A stretch of DNA of 58,869 bases from Candidatus Yanofskybacteria bacterium RIFCSPLOWO2_02_FULL_44_18 (GTDB lineage: Bacteria > Patescibacteriota > Minisyncoccia > 2-02-FULL-40-12 > GWA2-44-9): contig MGKT01000002.1 of assembly GCA_001794755.1 (NCBI GenBank), forward strand, positions 63,156 to 122,024, written 5' to 3'. The notes under the pieces are model-generated. The model searched no databases and was not told the DNA's origin. It saw nothing but the letters and a program-made list of their open reading frames with translations. The first letter of the stretch is position 1, and every line of letters starts with the position of its first letter. This document shows, in pieces, positions 26,871-39,017 of the stretch. The position numbers were made by a program, and so were the translations under genes.

Positions 26871-27191
26871 TTATCTTATTTCCGCTCCTGGACTGATGTC
26901 GCGCATCGTGGTCAGGACGGAAATTTCATTTCCGTCGCTGGCCGCTAAAACCATGCCCTGGCTTTCCAAGCCCATCATCATTCTGGGTTCCAGATTGGCG
27001 ACTATCACGATGTTTTTCCCCACCAATTCTTCCGGTTCATATTGTTTGGAAATCCCGGCCAGAATTTGCCTTTCTTCCGCTCCCAAAGAAACTTTTAATT
27101 TCAATAATTTCTCCGATCCTTCAATTCTTTCGGCCATTATAACTCTGGCCGTCTTTAATTCTATTTTTTTAAAATCATCTATCGTTATCAT
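26871..27191 (-). CDS. tRNA-binding domain protein (MetG C-terminal/Trbp111-like)
   Basis: IELKTARVIMAERIEGSEKLLKLKVSLG...ANLEPRMMMGLESQGM. Confidence 0.88.
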   Translation of the reverse strand: MITIDDFKKIELKTARVIMAERIEGSEKLLKLKVSLGAEERQILAGISKQYEPEELVGKNIVIVANLEPRMMMGLESQGMVLAASDGNEISVLTTMRDISPGAEIR

Positions 27192-28468
27192 ATTATTTTA
27201 TATATTTCGGTTATGACATCAGAATCAGAGATTTCATTTTGCTCCTTGGTTTTTAGATTTTTAATCTGGACGGTATTCTTGTCGACTTCATCTGCCCCGA
27301 TAATTACAGCCGCCGAAAACCCTTTTTTGACGGCGTATGTCAATTGGCCGGTCAGGCTTGTTTCCGATCCTTGGTACAGCTCAACGGATATATTATTGTT
27401 TCTAAGGGAGCTCGATACGGACAAGCATTTGGGCAGGGATTGCTCGTCGAAATTCAACACGATGACTTTGGCGATGCTGGCAGTCGCATTAACCAGCCCC
27501 AGTTCGGATAAAGCGGCATAAAGCCGATCAATTCCGAATGATGTTCCCGTGGCCGGAAGGGAATCGCCGCCAAAGCGAGCCGTCAAACCGTCATATCGGC
27601 CGCCGGAACACACGCTGCCAATAGAAGGTAAATCAGTAAGAATCGTTTCAAATACCGTCCCGGTGTAATAACCGAGGCCGCGGGCGACGGATAAGTCTAT
27701 TTTCCAGGCCGAGCGGGGAATATCCATGGCGTCTAGATATGAGGCGATTTCATTTAGTTCCGGATCATCAGTTTCCGATTTTGACGTGAATTCTTTAATC
27801 AAAGAAATGCTTTTATCGGAGAGACCCTCGTTTTTCAATTCTTCTTCAACCTTTTGCCAGCCCTGCTTGTCTTTTTTATCCATGGCCCGAAGAACCATAT
27901 TCGTTTTTTCTTTGTCGAAATCGGCAATGGCGTATAAATTATTTAATATTTTGCGATTATTTATTCTTATCTCAAAATTTTTAATTCCCAAGTCTTTCAT
28001 GGCCGTATATATGATGGCGATTATTTCCGCGTCCGCCAGCATACTCTTTGCGCCCACAATATCAGCGTCGCATTGGACAAATTCTCGGTAGCGGCCGGCT
28101 TGGGGCCGCTCGCCCCGCCAGACCTTTCCTATTTGATATCTTCGGAAGGGCTTTTTCAATTCCGGGTTGCCGGCCATAACGCGGGCCAGGGGCACGGTCA
28201 AATCGAACCGCAAAGCCATGTCTTCTCCGGATTCATTTATCCGAGCCTTGAAAATATTCATCTTAAAATCGGGGTCTCCGCCGGTTAATATTTCTTCTTT
28301 TTCCAATCCCGGCGTATCGAGGGGGGCATATCCGAAGCGTTCGAAAACTGCCCGGATGGTGTCGAGCATTTTCTGGCGCGGAATCATCTCGTCGGGCAGA
28401 TAATCTTTGAATCCGCTGGCTAACGCCGGTTTTATGGTGTCTTTAGTCATCTTCGTAATTATATCCAA
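27188..28468 (-). CDS. hisS: histidyl-tRNA synthetase
   Basis: LRFDLTVPLAR, FRRYQIGKVWRGERPQAGRYREFVQCDADIVG, GLGYYTGTVFE. Confidence 0.96.
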   Translation of the reverse strand: MDIITKMTKDTIKPALASGFKDYLPDEMIPRQKMLDTIRAVFERFGYAPLDTPGLEKEEILTGGDPDFKMNIFKARINESGEDMALRFDLTVPLARVMAGNPELKKPFRRYQIGKVWRGERPQAGRYREFVQCDADIVGAKSMLADAEIIAIIYTAMKDLGIKNFEIRINNRKILNNLYAIADFDKEKTNMVLRAMDKKDKQGWQKVEEELKNEGLSDKSISLIKEFTSKSETDDPELNEIASYLDAMDIPRSAWKIDLSVARGLGYYTGTVFETILTDLPSIGSVCSGGRYDGLTARFGGDSLPATGTSFGIDRLYAALSELGLVNATASIAKVIVLNFDEQSLPKCLSVSSSLRNNNISVELYQGSETSLTGQLTYAVKKGFSAAVIIGADEVDKNTVQIKNLKTKEQNEISDSDVITEIYKII

Positions 28469-28544
28469 AAGCTATCCATAATACCACAATTTCATGAAAA
28501 ATAAAACGCCCGGATGGGCGTTGCCGACAGGTCTTGCCTGTCGG

Positions 28545-30014
28545 TCAGGATTTGAATTTGATTTGAGATCCCGATTTAATAACGATGAATTTTCTATTGG
28601 TTGCGCTGTGCCGGGCGACCAAGATTCCGCTCGAGCCGCCAATGATGATACCGATGGCAGCTCCTTTTTTGCCAGCAATCATACCGCCGATTACAGCTCC
28701 GCCGACCGCGCCAGCCAGGCCTCGCCAGAAGCCGGTCTTTAAGCTGTCGCCGTCAGTTTCGAATTTCTTAATTACGGGCGAAAGGCGACTGGAGCCTATT
28801 TCGTCGAGAGAAAGCGCCAGCACCACTTCCTGCTTTTCAAGGGAATTTTCCCTGATTGAAATTACGACAGGCGTATTTGCGGAAAAAGCTTTGCCGTTCT
28901 TCAAAGAAATGCGTTTGGCCAAACTGGCCGGAATCCTGTCGCCGACGCGTGCGTCGAACGAATAGATATCGGCGGCAGGGCTCACGCTGAATTCCACCCC
29001 TTTTTCTACCGAAACAAATTCAGTAACGGATTGTTCCGGATAGGTGAAAAGAGGAGGCGCAATATCAGATTTTTCGGATATCGGGATATTCTCGGCTTCA
29101 ACTGTTGGTTCCGGTGCCGGTTCTTTCGATTTTGCTTCCGGTTCTGGAATCACTGAAGCCTTTAGTTCTTTAATAATGTCATCTTCCAGATCATAAGAGA
29201 AAGGTTTCAGTTCTTCTGGGCAGTACGGATTTTGTCCGGGATTGTCGAACAGGCGATATGCGCCGTCGCATTTCCCGTACCAGTACAGATTCTTGCCAGT
29301 GTTAGGATTGTAGAGCTTCAACCGATTGCCCATGTCCGGCCCATATTTGCAAAGATGCCGTCCGTCGGAGCAAACTACAACATTAACTTCTCTGGCTGTT
29401 ACGCCGAATACCTCCAAAGCGGTATCCGACATCACGGCGCTTGCTTTGGGGAAAATCTTTTCGGACACAATTTTCGGCATGAATACCATCGGCGGCACGA
29501 TGAAAATCGTGATTGCGGCGGTGGCGATGAAAGGTTTCTGGGTAAATGAGTTTCTCTCTTGGAAGAAGATTGTTGTTGTCGCGGCAATGACAACAGCGAA
29601 AATCAAAATGTTCAGTAAAATAGGCGAGACAACCGCTAAGTGAGAAATGTACACGTAAAACGCAAGACACATGCCGTAGACGAGGACAATTGCCATCGCC
29701 CGCAAGACATTGGCCAGTGGTTTGTATTTGGCCGCAACTTGGACAATAACAAGAAGGGGAATTGCCACTCCCATCCAAAACAGAATAACGGACATTCCAA
29801 GAAGTACTCCCGCGACGGAAATGAAATTGAAACCCGTCCATGAGCCGAGCTTGATTATGCCCAGAGAAACAAATAATGCGATGAATGCTCCCAATGTAAC
29901 TTGGGCGAATCTTACAAGGTAATAGGCGACGGATTCATAAGCGACTTTTCCAACATTTTCGCCGAATTCAAGGGCTTGTCTCATAAATGCCTCGATGGCC
30001 GGCCACGTCGCCAC
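28545..30014 (-). CDS. multi-pass membrane protein, glycine-zipper-like segment near C-terminus
   Basis: several TM segments; GAVGGAVIGGMIAGKKGAAIGIIIGGSSG. Confidence 0.65.
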   Translation of the reverse strand: MATWPAIEAFMRQALEFGENVGKVAYESVAYYLVRFAQVTLGAFIALFVSLGIIKLGSWTGFNFISVAGVLLGMSVILFWMGVAIPLLVIVQVAAKYKPLANVLRAMAIVLVYGMCLAFYVYISHLAVVSPILLNILIFAVVIAATTTIFFQERNSFTQKPFIATAAITIFIVPPMVFMPKIVSEKIFPKASAVMSDTALEVFGVTAREVNVVVCSDGRHLCKYGPDMGNRLKLYNPNTGKNLYWYGKCDGAYRLFDNPGQNPYCPEELKPFSYDLEDDIIKELKASVIPEPEAKSKEPAPEPTVEAENIPISEKSDIAPPLFTYPEQSVTEFVSVEKGVEFSVSPAADIYSFDARVGDRIPASLAKRISLKNGKAFSANTPVVISIRENSLEKQEVVLALSLDEIGSSRLSPVIKKFETDGDSLKTGFWRGLAGAVGGAVIGGMIAGKKGAAIGIIIGGSSGILVARHSATNRKFIVIKSGSQIKFKS

Positions 30015-30667
30015 TTGAACGGGAATATCCTTAAAGATTGCCGTTGCCGTTTAATGCGTTCGGCGGTATTCTTAAGTCCCTTGTTCTTCACTCCGAGGTA
30101 GTCCGATATTTCTTGAGTCCAATCTCGGAGTAATTCCCGAACTGTTCGATGATTTTCTTCGGCGAGAAGGGCCCGGCCTTCTGAATCAGAAGACATTACG
30201 CCAACAAATGTTCGGGCTGCGTCATTCAAAACTGCTCTCTTGAAGTCTACTCTCTCAATCGGCGACATATTCTTTACCAATGCGCCAAGAGTAATCATGT
30301 CGGAACTTGTAATTCTTTCAATATCAATGATTTCGGTGCGGCTAATTGGAATCGGCCCTCGCGGCTTTAAATTGCCAAGAATAAAATCTGGCGCGCTGCG
30401 GAAAATATCCTCGATAAAAGTCATCACCAAAAACATGGACGATTCGCCCATAAATCTGGAGAGCGGACCAAGCGGTTCCAGTTTCGGCCCAACAGCCCGC
30501 TCGAGGCGGCGTTTAGCGGTAATGGCTAGAACTCGAGCCAATCTCGACTGCCATTGAGTTTGAGAATCAAAACGGGTAGAAACTTGATCTTGATACGGAT
30601 CACGCAACATAACGCTCCTTGTCAAAGACCTTGAGAATATATTGGCAAAATATGCCTTGCTAAGCAA
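29981..30667 (-). CDS. hypothetical protein
   Basis: 228-aa ORF (start may be the ATG at ~30610). Confidence 0.55.
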   Translation of the reverse strand: MLSKAYFANIFSRSLTRSVMLRDPYQDQVSTRFDSQTQWQSRLARVLAITAKRRLERAVGPKLEPLGPLSRFMGESSMFLVMTFIEDIFRSAPDFILGNLKPRGPIPISRTEIIDIERITSSDMITLGALVKNMSPIERVDFKRAVLNDAARTFVGVMSSDSEGRALLAEENHRTVRELLRDWTQEISDYLGVKNKGLKNTAERIKRQRQSLRIFPFKWRRGRPSRHL

Positions 30668-31949
30668 GGGCGGACCTGCGGTGGAGATATCGGTAGTAGC
30701 TTATCGCAAAGCGGTGGGCTTCGGCGTCAATGGCTAAAATCAGATTTTTCGCAGCCGGGTGAATTGCCTTTAGGGCAACGGATTTTTTGGGTGCGGTAGA
30801 GATAAAAATATGATTGCCTTTGTGCTTGGCATCTTTTGTTAGTGCCAGAACTGGAATATTCTCAACTAAATCAAATTCCGCCATGACCGACTGGACCGCA
30901 CTGATTTGGGCTTTGCCGCCGTCGATGACAACAAGGTCTGGGTATTTCCATTCGGTGTGCCGGAGCCGGCGGGTCAGAATTTCCTTAATCATGGCTGTGT
31001 CATCCGCGCCTTTGACGGTTCTTATTTTAAATCGGCGATATTCATTTTTATCAGCTAGTCCGTCTATGAAAACAGCCATTGAACCCGTTGCGTAGCGGCC
31101 TTGGATATTTGAAATGTCATAACATTCGATTCTGTTCAATCTCGGCAAATTCAAAAATTCTCGCAGTTTTTCTATTCCGGGCGATTGGCGCTCATAGCGC
31201 TCATTCAGCCCTTGCAGAACTTTGGCGTTTGAAAAAATTTTTTCCAGAGAATCAATCTGTTCCCGAGTCCGAATTGCCTTTTGAAAATCATGCGCCTTGC
31301 CAGCCGCCACCATTTCTTTTTTCATTTTCTTGATTAGCGTATCTTTTTTTCCGGTCAGCATATCTTTAATGGCATTAATATTTTTCATGTACAATCTTCT
31401 GTCGGTTTTTTCCGGGTGTTTCAGACAGCAAAAACCGGGACATCTGTCGAGATGATAGTTGAGGCAGAAATTGTTGTGCTTCTGACGGCAGGTGCAATAG
31501 GGAAATGTCCGGCGCAGGAATTTTAATGTTTGCTTTAAGGTATAGCCTTCAGTAAAAGGCCCGACGGATTCAATTTCAAAATTCTTGAATTTAGAGTGGG
31601 GCTGGTGGGTTATAAAAATTCGGGGAAATTCTTCCTGCGTGAAAGCGGCATACGAATATTGCTTGTCATCTCGCATCAGAACGTTAAATTCCGGATGGTA
31701 TTTTTTTATGTATTGAGATTCCAGTATCAAGGCCTCAATTTCGTTTCCGGCTGGCACACGAACAAGGCCGGAGGCCTTTTCCACCATAATTTTAATGCGA
31801 GCATCATCCGGCGCGATATATGATTTTAAACGGGCGCGCAAATTCCCAGCCTTACCGACATACAGTTTCTTTGCGCCCTTGAACCAGATGTAAATTCCGG
31901 CTTCTCGGGGCATCAATTTTATTTTATTCTTTAAAATATTTAGTTTCAT
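30660..31949 (-). CDS. uvrC: excinuclease subunit UvrC (short form)
   Basis: GIY-YIG start AGIYIWFKGAKKLYVGKAGNLRARLKSY; Cys-rich CRQKHNNFCLNYHLDRCPGFC; IECYDISNIQG...VIDGGKAQ. Confidence 0.9.
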   Translation of the reverse strand: MKLNILKNKIKLMPREAGIYIWFKGAKKLYVGKAGNLRARLKSYIAPDDARIKIMVEKASGLVRVPAGNEIEALILESQYIKKYHPEFNVLMRDDKQYSYAAFTQEEFPRIFITHQPHSKFKNFEIESVGPFTEGYTLKQTLKFLRRTFPYCTCRQKHNNFCLNYHLDRCPGFCCLKHPEKTDRRLYMKNINAIKDMLTGKKDTLIKKMKKEMVAAGKAHDFQKAIRTREQIDSLEKIFSNAKVLQGLNERYERQSPGIEKLREFLNLPRLNRIECYDISNIQGRYATGSMAVFIDGLADKNEYRRFKIRTVKGADDTAMIKEILTRRLRHTEWKYPDLVVIDGGKAQISAVQSVMAEFDLVENIPVLALTKDAKHKGNHIFISTAPKKSVALKAIHPAAKNLILAIDAEAHRFAISYYRYLHRRSALA

Positions 31950-32024
31950 TTTGGCGGATTATATCACAAAAAACGGCCGCGGGTGCGGCCGGTGCCGAGA
32001 AGAAATCTCAGCAGCGAATGTGTT

Positions 32025-33242
32025 CTAGTACGCCATGGTCCGGATGAAGCGTGGTCGGACGAATGTCCAACCAGCATTGTTGGTGAGGCCGCCCAGTTCA
32101 ACCTGGGTCTTGCCTTTATCCGGTGTATACCGGATACCAACACCGGCGTACCACGTCCACGGCTTGCCCTGCGTACGGCGGGCGCCGACGTCAGGTGCGA
32201 TTGACCACCGGGTCGATCCGATTTTGATATTCGGATTGGGGCCGATGGCGAAAGAGTGAATCGGCGGGCCATGAACCTTGCGTTCCCAGCGCAAGACCGG
32301 CAGAGCGAAAAATCCGAACCGACCGGACCGGAAAATCTGGACTCCGGCTCCGATTCTCGCCCCCGCTCCGCTGGCATCTGTCCAGAGGACATCGGCCAGT
32401 ACTTTTGTTTTGCCCGTGCCTGGGACCCAGAGGCCGGCGACGATATCGCTGGACCAGCTTCGATTCCGCGGATTGAACGTGGAAACCGTTTCCACGAGTC
32501 CTTTCCGTCGCGAGTTCGTCACGCGAACGAAGAGGCCGGGATTGGGCGGGCCCTCGCTCGTATAGAGCGAGACCCGGGCATCAATCTGAAGGGTTTGACC
32601 GGCTTTGTCTTTCTGCTTGTCGGACGCCGCCTTTTTCACGGTCTGGGCAACTGCTCCGCCGGCGACAGAAAGGAGGAAAGAGATTGTACAACCGCAGACG
32701 TAGACCAGCTTAGCCAGTCCCCAGAGTTTCATCAGGCCGGCGAGGCCGACCAGACAGAAAGCTAGGCAGAAGGGGAACATCTTGCCGGCGTGTTCTCGGA
32801 GTACGTTCCAATGCCACGTCGTCTCCGTCGGCTCTCTGAGTGTACGCCAGGCAGGATCGCTCTTCTGGAGGCTGTCGAGTTCCCACATCATGCGGCGGTA
32901 TTCAGGATGGGATAAGTAGGCGTCCATGTTCATTTTCGCCAGCCGTCGAACAGGCTCCTGGGCCGCACCGATGGACGCATTGCCGATGATCTCATTGACG
33001 AAGATCAGATTCCGGTGGACGGTAGCGATGTCGATGTTGCCCGTCATGTTCACCAGTTGGACTATTCGGCTCGAGGCCTCCTTCCTCGCGGTCTCATCTG
33101 TCCATCGGGGATGACCGTAGGTGAAGATCTTGACCGTCCGAGCCTCGGTCCATGTCCGGGCGTTCCATGGGATGAGCACGGCGATTGCGGCCGTGAAGGT
33201 CGCGACGACGACTGCATAACCGAACGCGCGGTCGAATTTCAT
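32025..33242 (-). CDS. membrane-anchored hypothetical protein
   Basis: 405-aa ORF with TMs; own promoter on minus strand (TTGACG-17-TATAAT, 33287-33315). Confidence 0.65.
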   Translation of the reverse strand: MKFDRAFGYAVVVATFTAAIAVLIPWNARTWTEARTVKIFTYGHPRWTDETARKEASSRIVQLVNMTGNIDIATVHRNLIFVNEIIGNASIGAAQEPVRRLAKMNMDAYLSHPEYRRMMWELDSLQKSDPAWRTLREPTETTWHWNVLREHAGKMFPFCLAFCLVGLAGLMKLWGLAKLVYVCGCTISFLLSVAGGAVAQTVKKAASDKQKDKAGQTLQIDARVSLYTSEGPPNPGLFVRVTNSRRKGLVETVSTFNPRNRSWSSDIVAGLWVPGTGKTKVLADVLWTDASGAGARIGAGVQIFRSGRFGFFALPVLRWERKVHGPPIHSFAIGPNPNIKIGSTRWSIAPDVGARRTQGKPWTWYAGVGIRYTPDKGKTQVELGGLTNNAGWTFVRPRFIRTMAY

Positions 33243-33355
33243 GTCTACCCTTTTAAAGTGCTGCAGGGGAAATACCCTGATACCTAATTATATCATGATA
33301 ATACTAAAACGTCAATATTTAAAGCAGTGCTGAATTTTAATAGCATTGCAGAAAC

Positions 33356-34375
33356 ATGACATCTCTACGGAACGCAATTTTGGCGACAATTACTTACTAC
33401 GACATTTTGGAGATGCCTTTGACTTTGCTTGAAGTCCACTCTTACCTTATCAATCCGGCCCGCTTCCTGGTTCGCAAGAGAGCAATCGGAGATATTTCCA
33501 TATTCCAAATCGCCAAAGAAATGGAACAGCTTTGCCGGATAAATATTCTCGAAGAAATAAACGGCATGTATTGCCTGTCCGGCCGCCGGCATATATACAA
33601 ATTAAGGATTGGGAGACAGCTTTTAGCCGCGAAAAAATGGAAAAAATTTTTAAGATATGTTTCCTGGCTTAGCCTGGTCCCGTATGTGCGAGGCGTATTC
33701 GCGAGCGGATCTATGGCGTTAAATAACACGAATCTTGAAAGCGATTTTGATGTTTTGGTCGTAATTCAGTCCGGCCGATTGTATAGCGGCCGCCTCATAT
33801 TATCGGCCTGGACATCTCTTTTGGGCATACGTCGGACCAAAGATGATTTAATTGCGCCCGACAAACTGTGCTTTAATCATTACATTACTGACGGCAATTT
33901 GAAAATAAATCATGAAAGCCTCTTTAACGCCTCGACATACGCCCGTCTGATTCCGGTGAAAGCGAGCAATCAGATATATTTTTCATTTTATGACCGGAAT
34001 GGCTGGATTAATCAATACGTCTACCATTTTAAGCCGGTGGCGCATTTTCCCAAAAGGCAGGCCAAAACATATTCTTGGATGGAAAAAATCGGAAGATTCG
34101 GCGAGTCAATTTTAGATACTTGGTTCGGAAATGTATTTGAATACATATCCCGCTGGTATCAGCAAAAGAGAATAAGAGAAAATCCGGCCACATATGCCCA
34201 AGGCGGGAGAATCGTATTTAACGATTCGGAATTGGAATTTCACCCGTATTCTTTTGAAGCTTATTTAATCGGGAACTATAACTCGGGATTGAAAAAGTTA
34301 GGCATAATGCCTTTCATTGAAGAAAGAGACTCCGGGCTTCTCGCCGGGCCGATCTCCATGATGATTGCGAATTGA
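33356..34375 (+). CDS. nucleotidyltransferase-fold protein
   Basis: ASGSMALNNTNLESDFDVLVV (GS...D.D). Confidence 0.7.
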   Translation: MTSLRNAILATITYYDILEMPLTLLEVHSYLINPARFLVRKRAIGDISIFQIAKEMEQLCRINILEEINGMYCLSGRRHIYKLRIGRQLLAAKKWKKFLRYVSWLSLVPYVRGVFASGSMALNNTNLESDFDVLVVIQSGRLYSGRLILSAWTSLLGIRRTKDDLIAPDKLCFNHYITDGNLKINHESLFNASTYARLIPVKASNQIYFSFYDRNGWINQYVYHFKPVAHFPKRQAKTYSWMEKIGRFGESILDTWFGNVFEYISRWYQQKRIRENPATYAQGGRIVFNDSELEFHPYSFEAYLIGNYNSGLKKLGIMPFIEERDSGLLAGPISMMIAN

Positions 34376-34959
34376 TATTTCATTTAGTATATGCTAATCT
34401 GGGTCAGTTTTTTGGAGGCCTTGTGTTTAGAACACGAGTCATCTCTGATGATGTCCCTTACAATTCCATAGGAGAAGACGAGCAAGCCATTATTGAAAGA
34501 GCAATGCGATTCTTCTGCACCCAACACTACATTTTCTATCCATGTGAATTTTTCCATGACACCGCAAGTCTTCGGACTATATCTGAAATGCAATTCATTG
34601 AAGAATATCGATGTAACCTTCATTATCCTGATTTAAAAAAGCAGAAACACTTTCCGTCAGGCATAAAAATCATTGTTGCAAAAATTTCTTACGGATTCAT
34701 TGATAGGGTAATTAACTCTATTCATGCGCCGGGGAAGGTGAGTGGTTACCACATATTATTTTGGCCGCTCAATGCGCACAATGCTCCGAGTATAACTGAT
34801 TGGCGATTATCTTTTACAATTCACGAACTTGAATCAGCGATTAAGATCGGATTGCAGGATTTTATGACCAAGCGATTGTTAGAAAAAATGGAAGATGCGC
34901 TGGAAGTTGAACATTTAATTTTAGAGTCTGCCTACGAACCCAGTCCAAGCACCGCATGA
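34372..34959 (+). CDS. hypothetical protein
   Basis: 195-aa ORF overlapping previous stop. Confidence 0.6.
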   Translation: MIFHLVYANLGQFFGGLVFRTRVISDDVPYNSIGEDEQAIIERAMRFFCTQHYIFYPCEFFHDTASLRTISEMQFIEEYRCNLHYPDLKKQKHFPSGIKIIVAKISYGFIDRVINSIHAPGKVSGYHILFWPLNAHNAPSITDWRLSFTIHELESAIKIGLQDFMTKRLLEKMEDALEVEHLILESAYEPSPSTA

Positions 34960-34971
34960 GGTGCTTTTTTG
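34948..34971 (+). terminator. rho-independent terminator
   Basis: AGCACCgcatgaGGTGCTTTTTT. Confidence 0.75.
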
Positions 34972-34982
34972 ATTGGGGTCAC

Positions 34983-35011
34983 TTGACAGCAAATTAGCAG
35001 TCCGCTATCAT
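34983..35011 (+). promoter_or_regulatory. groESL promoter
   Basis: TTGACA-17-TATCAT. Confidence 0.75.
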
Positions 35012-35020
35012 GAGTGCCAG
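34994..35020. promoter_or_regulatory. degenerate CIRCE (HrcA operator)
   Basis: TTAGCAGTC-N9-GAGTGCCAG versus consensus TTAGCACTC-N9-GAGTGCTAA. Confidence 0.75.
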
Positions 35021-35039
35021 AAAATAACCGTACACACAT

Positions 35040-36958
<1,919 letters not shown>

Positions 36959-36964
36959 ATGAGA

Positions 36965-36986
36965 AGGTCCCCAAAGGGGACTTTTT
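36965..36986 (+). terminator. rho-independent terminator
   Basis: GGTCCCCaaaGGGGACTTTTT. Confidence 0.75.
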
Positions 36987-37057
36987 CATTGGGTTGACGT
37001 TTCAATATATCTTATGCATACTTGCGCCAAGAACTTTCACAACCGGAGGGAGGCAGC

Positions 37058-38029
37058 ATGGCTGACAAGCATCATGCCAACAAATCTCCGGTTGTCCAAC
37101 CGGAGAAAAGATGGCCCCCGAGGGCTTTCAAGGATTTCGGCCCCTGGCTTAATAAATTTCGTCTGCACGCTCCTGTTAAATCTGAATTGTTGGCGGGCAT
37201 TGTTGGATATATTGAGAGATTCCACAGGAAAATGGAAGAATCAAAAGAACACGCAATTAAATTAATGGAAGAAAGCCACGCTCGAGCTATGGCAGAGAAG
37301 AACGAGCAAATAAGGATACTGGCTAAATTATACGAAAAAGCCCTGGAAGATATTTATGTCATCAGGAACACGGAGAGAATGACCCTTTTGCTCAATAGGG
37401 TCGGCTTTACCGAAAAAATCACCTCATATATTCAACACGCAAGACACGTTACATGCGTTTTGGGTTTTATCGATGTTAATAGGTTTAAAGAAATTAATGA
37501 TGCCTACGGGCATGCCACTGGAGATGCGGTCATCAGTTCATTGACCGATATAATTTCATCGACAATCAGAACCCAAGAGGCTCGCGGCAATTCAATGATG
37601 ACTGATCTCCATGCGAGACTGGGCGGCGACGAATTTGCTTTTTTTATTCCCGATATTCCCGAACATGATGTAACTCTTGCGCCGATTATCATCGAAAGAC
37701 TGAACCACGCGATAGACGAATATCATTGGCAGCAGGTCGGAGTGCCCGATGTCTATATTTCAGTTGGTGTCGCGTGCATGATGATTGATGAAAATCAACT
37801 TAATGGTGATGACGCAAAAATCGTTGCGGCGGCGCTTTGCGCTGAAGCTGACAGGCTGATGTATCGCGCCAAGGCCGCTTCATCGAGTAATCAAGGCTTA
37901 ACGAATGAATCGCGCACTGAACGATATATTTTGAAGGGAAACGTAGTTGCACCAGGCCCCCCTCTTCTATTAAATACCGAAGATGATAGAAGGCGAATCC
38001 CCGACCGGCGGCAACATACCGAAGATTAG
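37058..38029 (+). CDS. GGDEF-domain diguanylate cyclase
   Basis: LGFIDVNRFKEINDAYGHATGD, RLGGDEFAF; ATG at 37058 after GGGAGG. Confidence 0.9.
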   Translation: MADKHHANKSPVVQPEKRWPPRAFKDFGPWLNKFRLHAPVKSELLAGIVGYIERFHRKMEESKEHAIKLMEESHARAMAEKNEQIRILAKLYEKALEDIYVIRNTERMTLLLNRVGFTEKITSYIQHARHVTCVLGFIDVNRFKEINDAYGHATGDAVISSLTDIISSTIRTQEARGNSMMTDLHARLGGDEFAFFIPDIPEHDVTLAPIIIERLNHAIDEYHWQQVGVPDVYISVGVACMMIDENQLNGDDAKIVAAALCAEADRLMYRAKAASSSNQGLTNESRTERYILKGNVVAPGPPLLLNTEDDRRRIPDRRQHTED

Positions 38030-38094
38030 GGCCACGAAGTGGCCCTTTAAATTGCCAGGCACATGTTTATTGGGTAAAATATTGTAAATTTAAC

Positions 38095-38181
38095 GGTGAG
38101 ATGGCTGAGTGGTCTAAAGCACCACGTTGGAAACGTGGCGTAGGGGAAACTCTACCGTGAGTTCGAATCTCACTCTCACCG
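38095..38181 (+). tRNA. tRNA-Ser (anticodon GGA)
   Basis: GGTGAGA...TCTCACC acceptor, CACGTTGGAAACGTG anticodon arm, long variable arm, GTTCGAATC T arm. Confidence 0.95.
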
Positions 38182-38202
38182 CCTTCGATATTTCTTATCG
38201 GA

Positions 38203-38217
38203 AGACCCGAGTGCCTC
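38203..38217. repeat. putative attL core
   Basis: AGACCCGAGTGCCTC, identical to 58701-58715; lies within TTATCGGA...TCCGATAA inverted repeat. Confidence 0.6.
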
Positions 38218-38303
38218 CGATAAAGAATTATTCAAAAACAGCGTCTGATATGATGCTGTTTTTGATGCTTGGCAAATAAAGAATTTTTGCTTTTAATGGC
38301 TAT

Positions 38304-39017
38304 ATGGAATTTAAAGAAGCAACTAAAATTCTCGATGCCATCCTCTCCAAAAAAAATCCACCATATTTTAACAGCTCGTGGATTTTAAAAAATGCTCCAA
38401 AAGTTTATCGATTCATTTGGACAAATATCAGAACAGAAAATAGAGATATAGATTGGGATAAAGTAACTCGATCCCTTAATCACAGATTTTGGAAAAGATG
38501 GCAACATCCCAGGAAAAGACCAAAACAATACTGGGATAAAAAAGAAGTTCATCGAGTATTAAAGATATATAAAGATAAGCTATATACATTTATAACTGCC
38601 CTAAATGACGAGGATAAATATCTTAGAGATATTATAAGCGTATCCCTGGTTAGACTAGCTCAAAATGGCAATAAATCAGCCAGTAAAGAACTCTCTGAGT
38701 TATTACGATACACAATAGACCATTGGATAGAGTATTGCTGGAAACTCAATCGTTGGCGAGGATATGAAGACAAAATTCAAGAAAAGATCGATTGCTGTAT
38801 CCGTCGCTATCGATATACCGGATCTTTCATGGCTTATCTGTTTAAAACTCTAGAGTATTCAAGCTGGGGTTTCAGGCTATTACATAAACACTCTTTAGAT
38901 GAATATATACCCGGAAGAACCGACAAAAGACGGATTGATAACGTAGTCCAAGATCCAGAAACAGGAGAAATTGGAATGTATGACAGGGCTAACCAATCTG
39001 GGATGCCGGATCTATAG
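38304..39017 (+). CDS. hypothetical protein
   Basis: 237-aa ORF, convergent overlap with recombinase 3' end. Confidence 0.6.
   Translation: MEFKEATKILDAILSKKNPPYFNSSWILKNAPKVYRFIWTNIRTENRDIDWDKVTRSLNHRFWKRWQHPRKRPKQYWDKKEVHRVLKIYKDKLYTFITALNDEDKYLRDIISVSLVRLAQNGNKSASKELSELLRYTIDHWIEYCWKLNRWRGYEDKIQEKIDCCIRRYRYTGSFMAYLFKTLEYSSWGFRLLHKHSLDEYIPGRTDKRRIDNVVQDPETGEIGMYDRANQSGMPDL

Noticed and set aside
30660-31949. UvrC as a truncated pseudogene
   Set aside because: Shorter than typical UvrC but continuous, with GIY-YIG, Cys-rich and C-terminal nuclease motifs; reduced proteins are common in this kind of genome.
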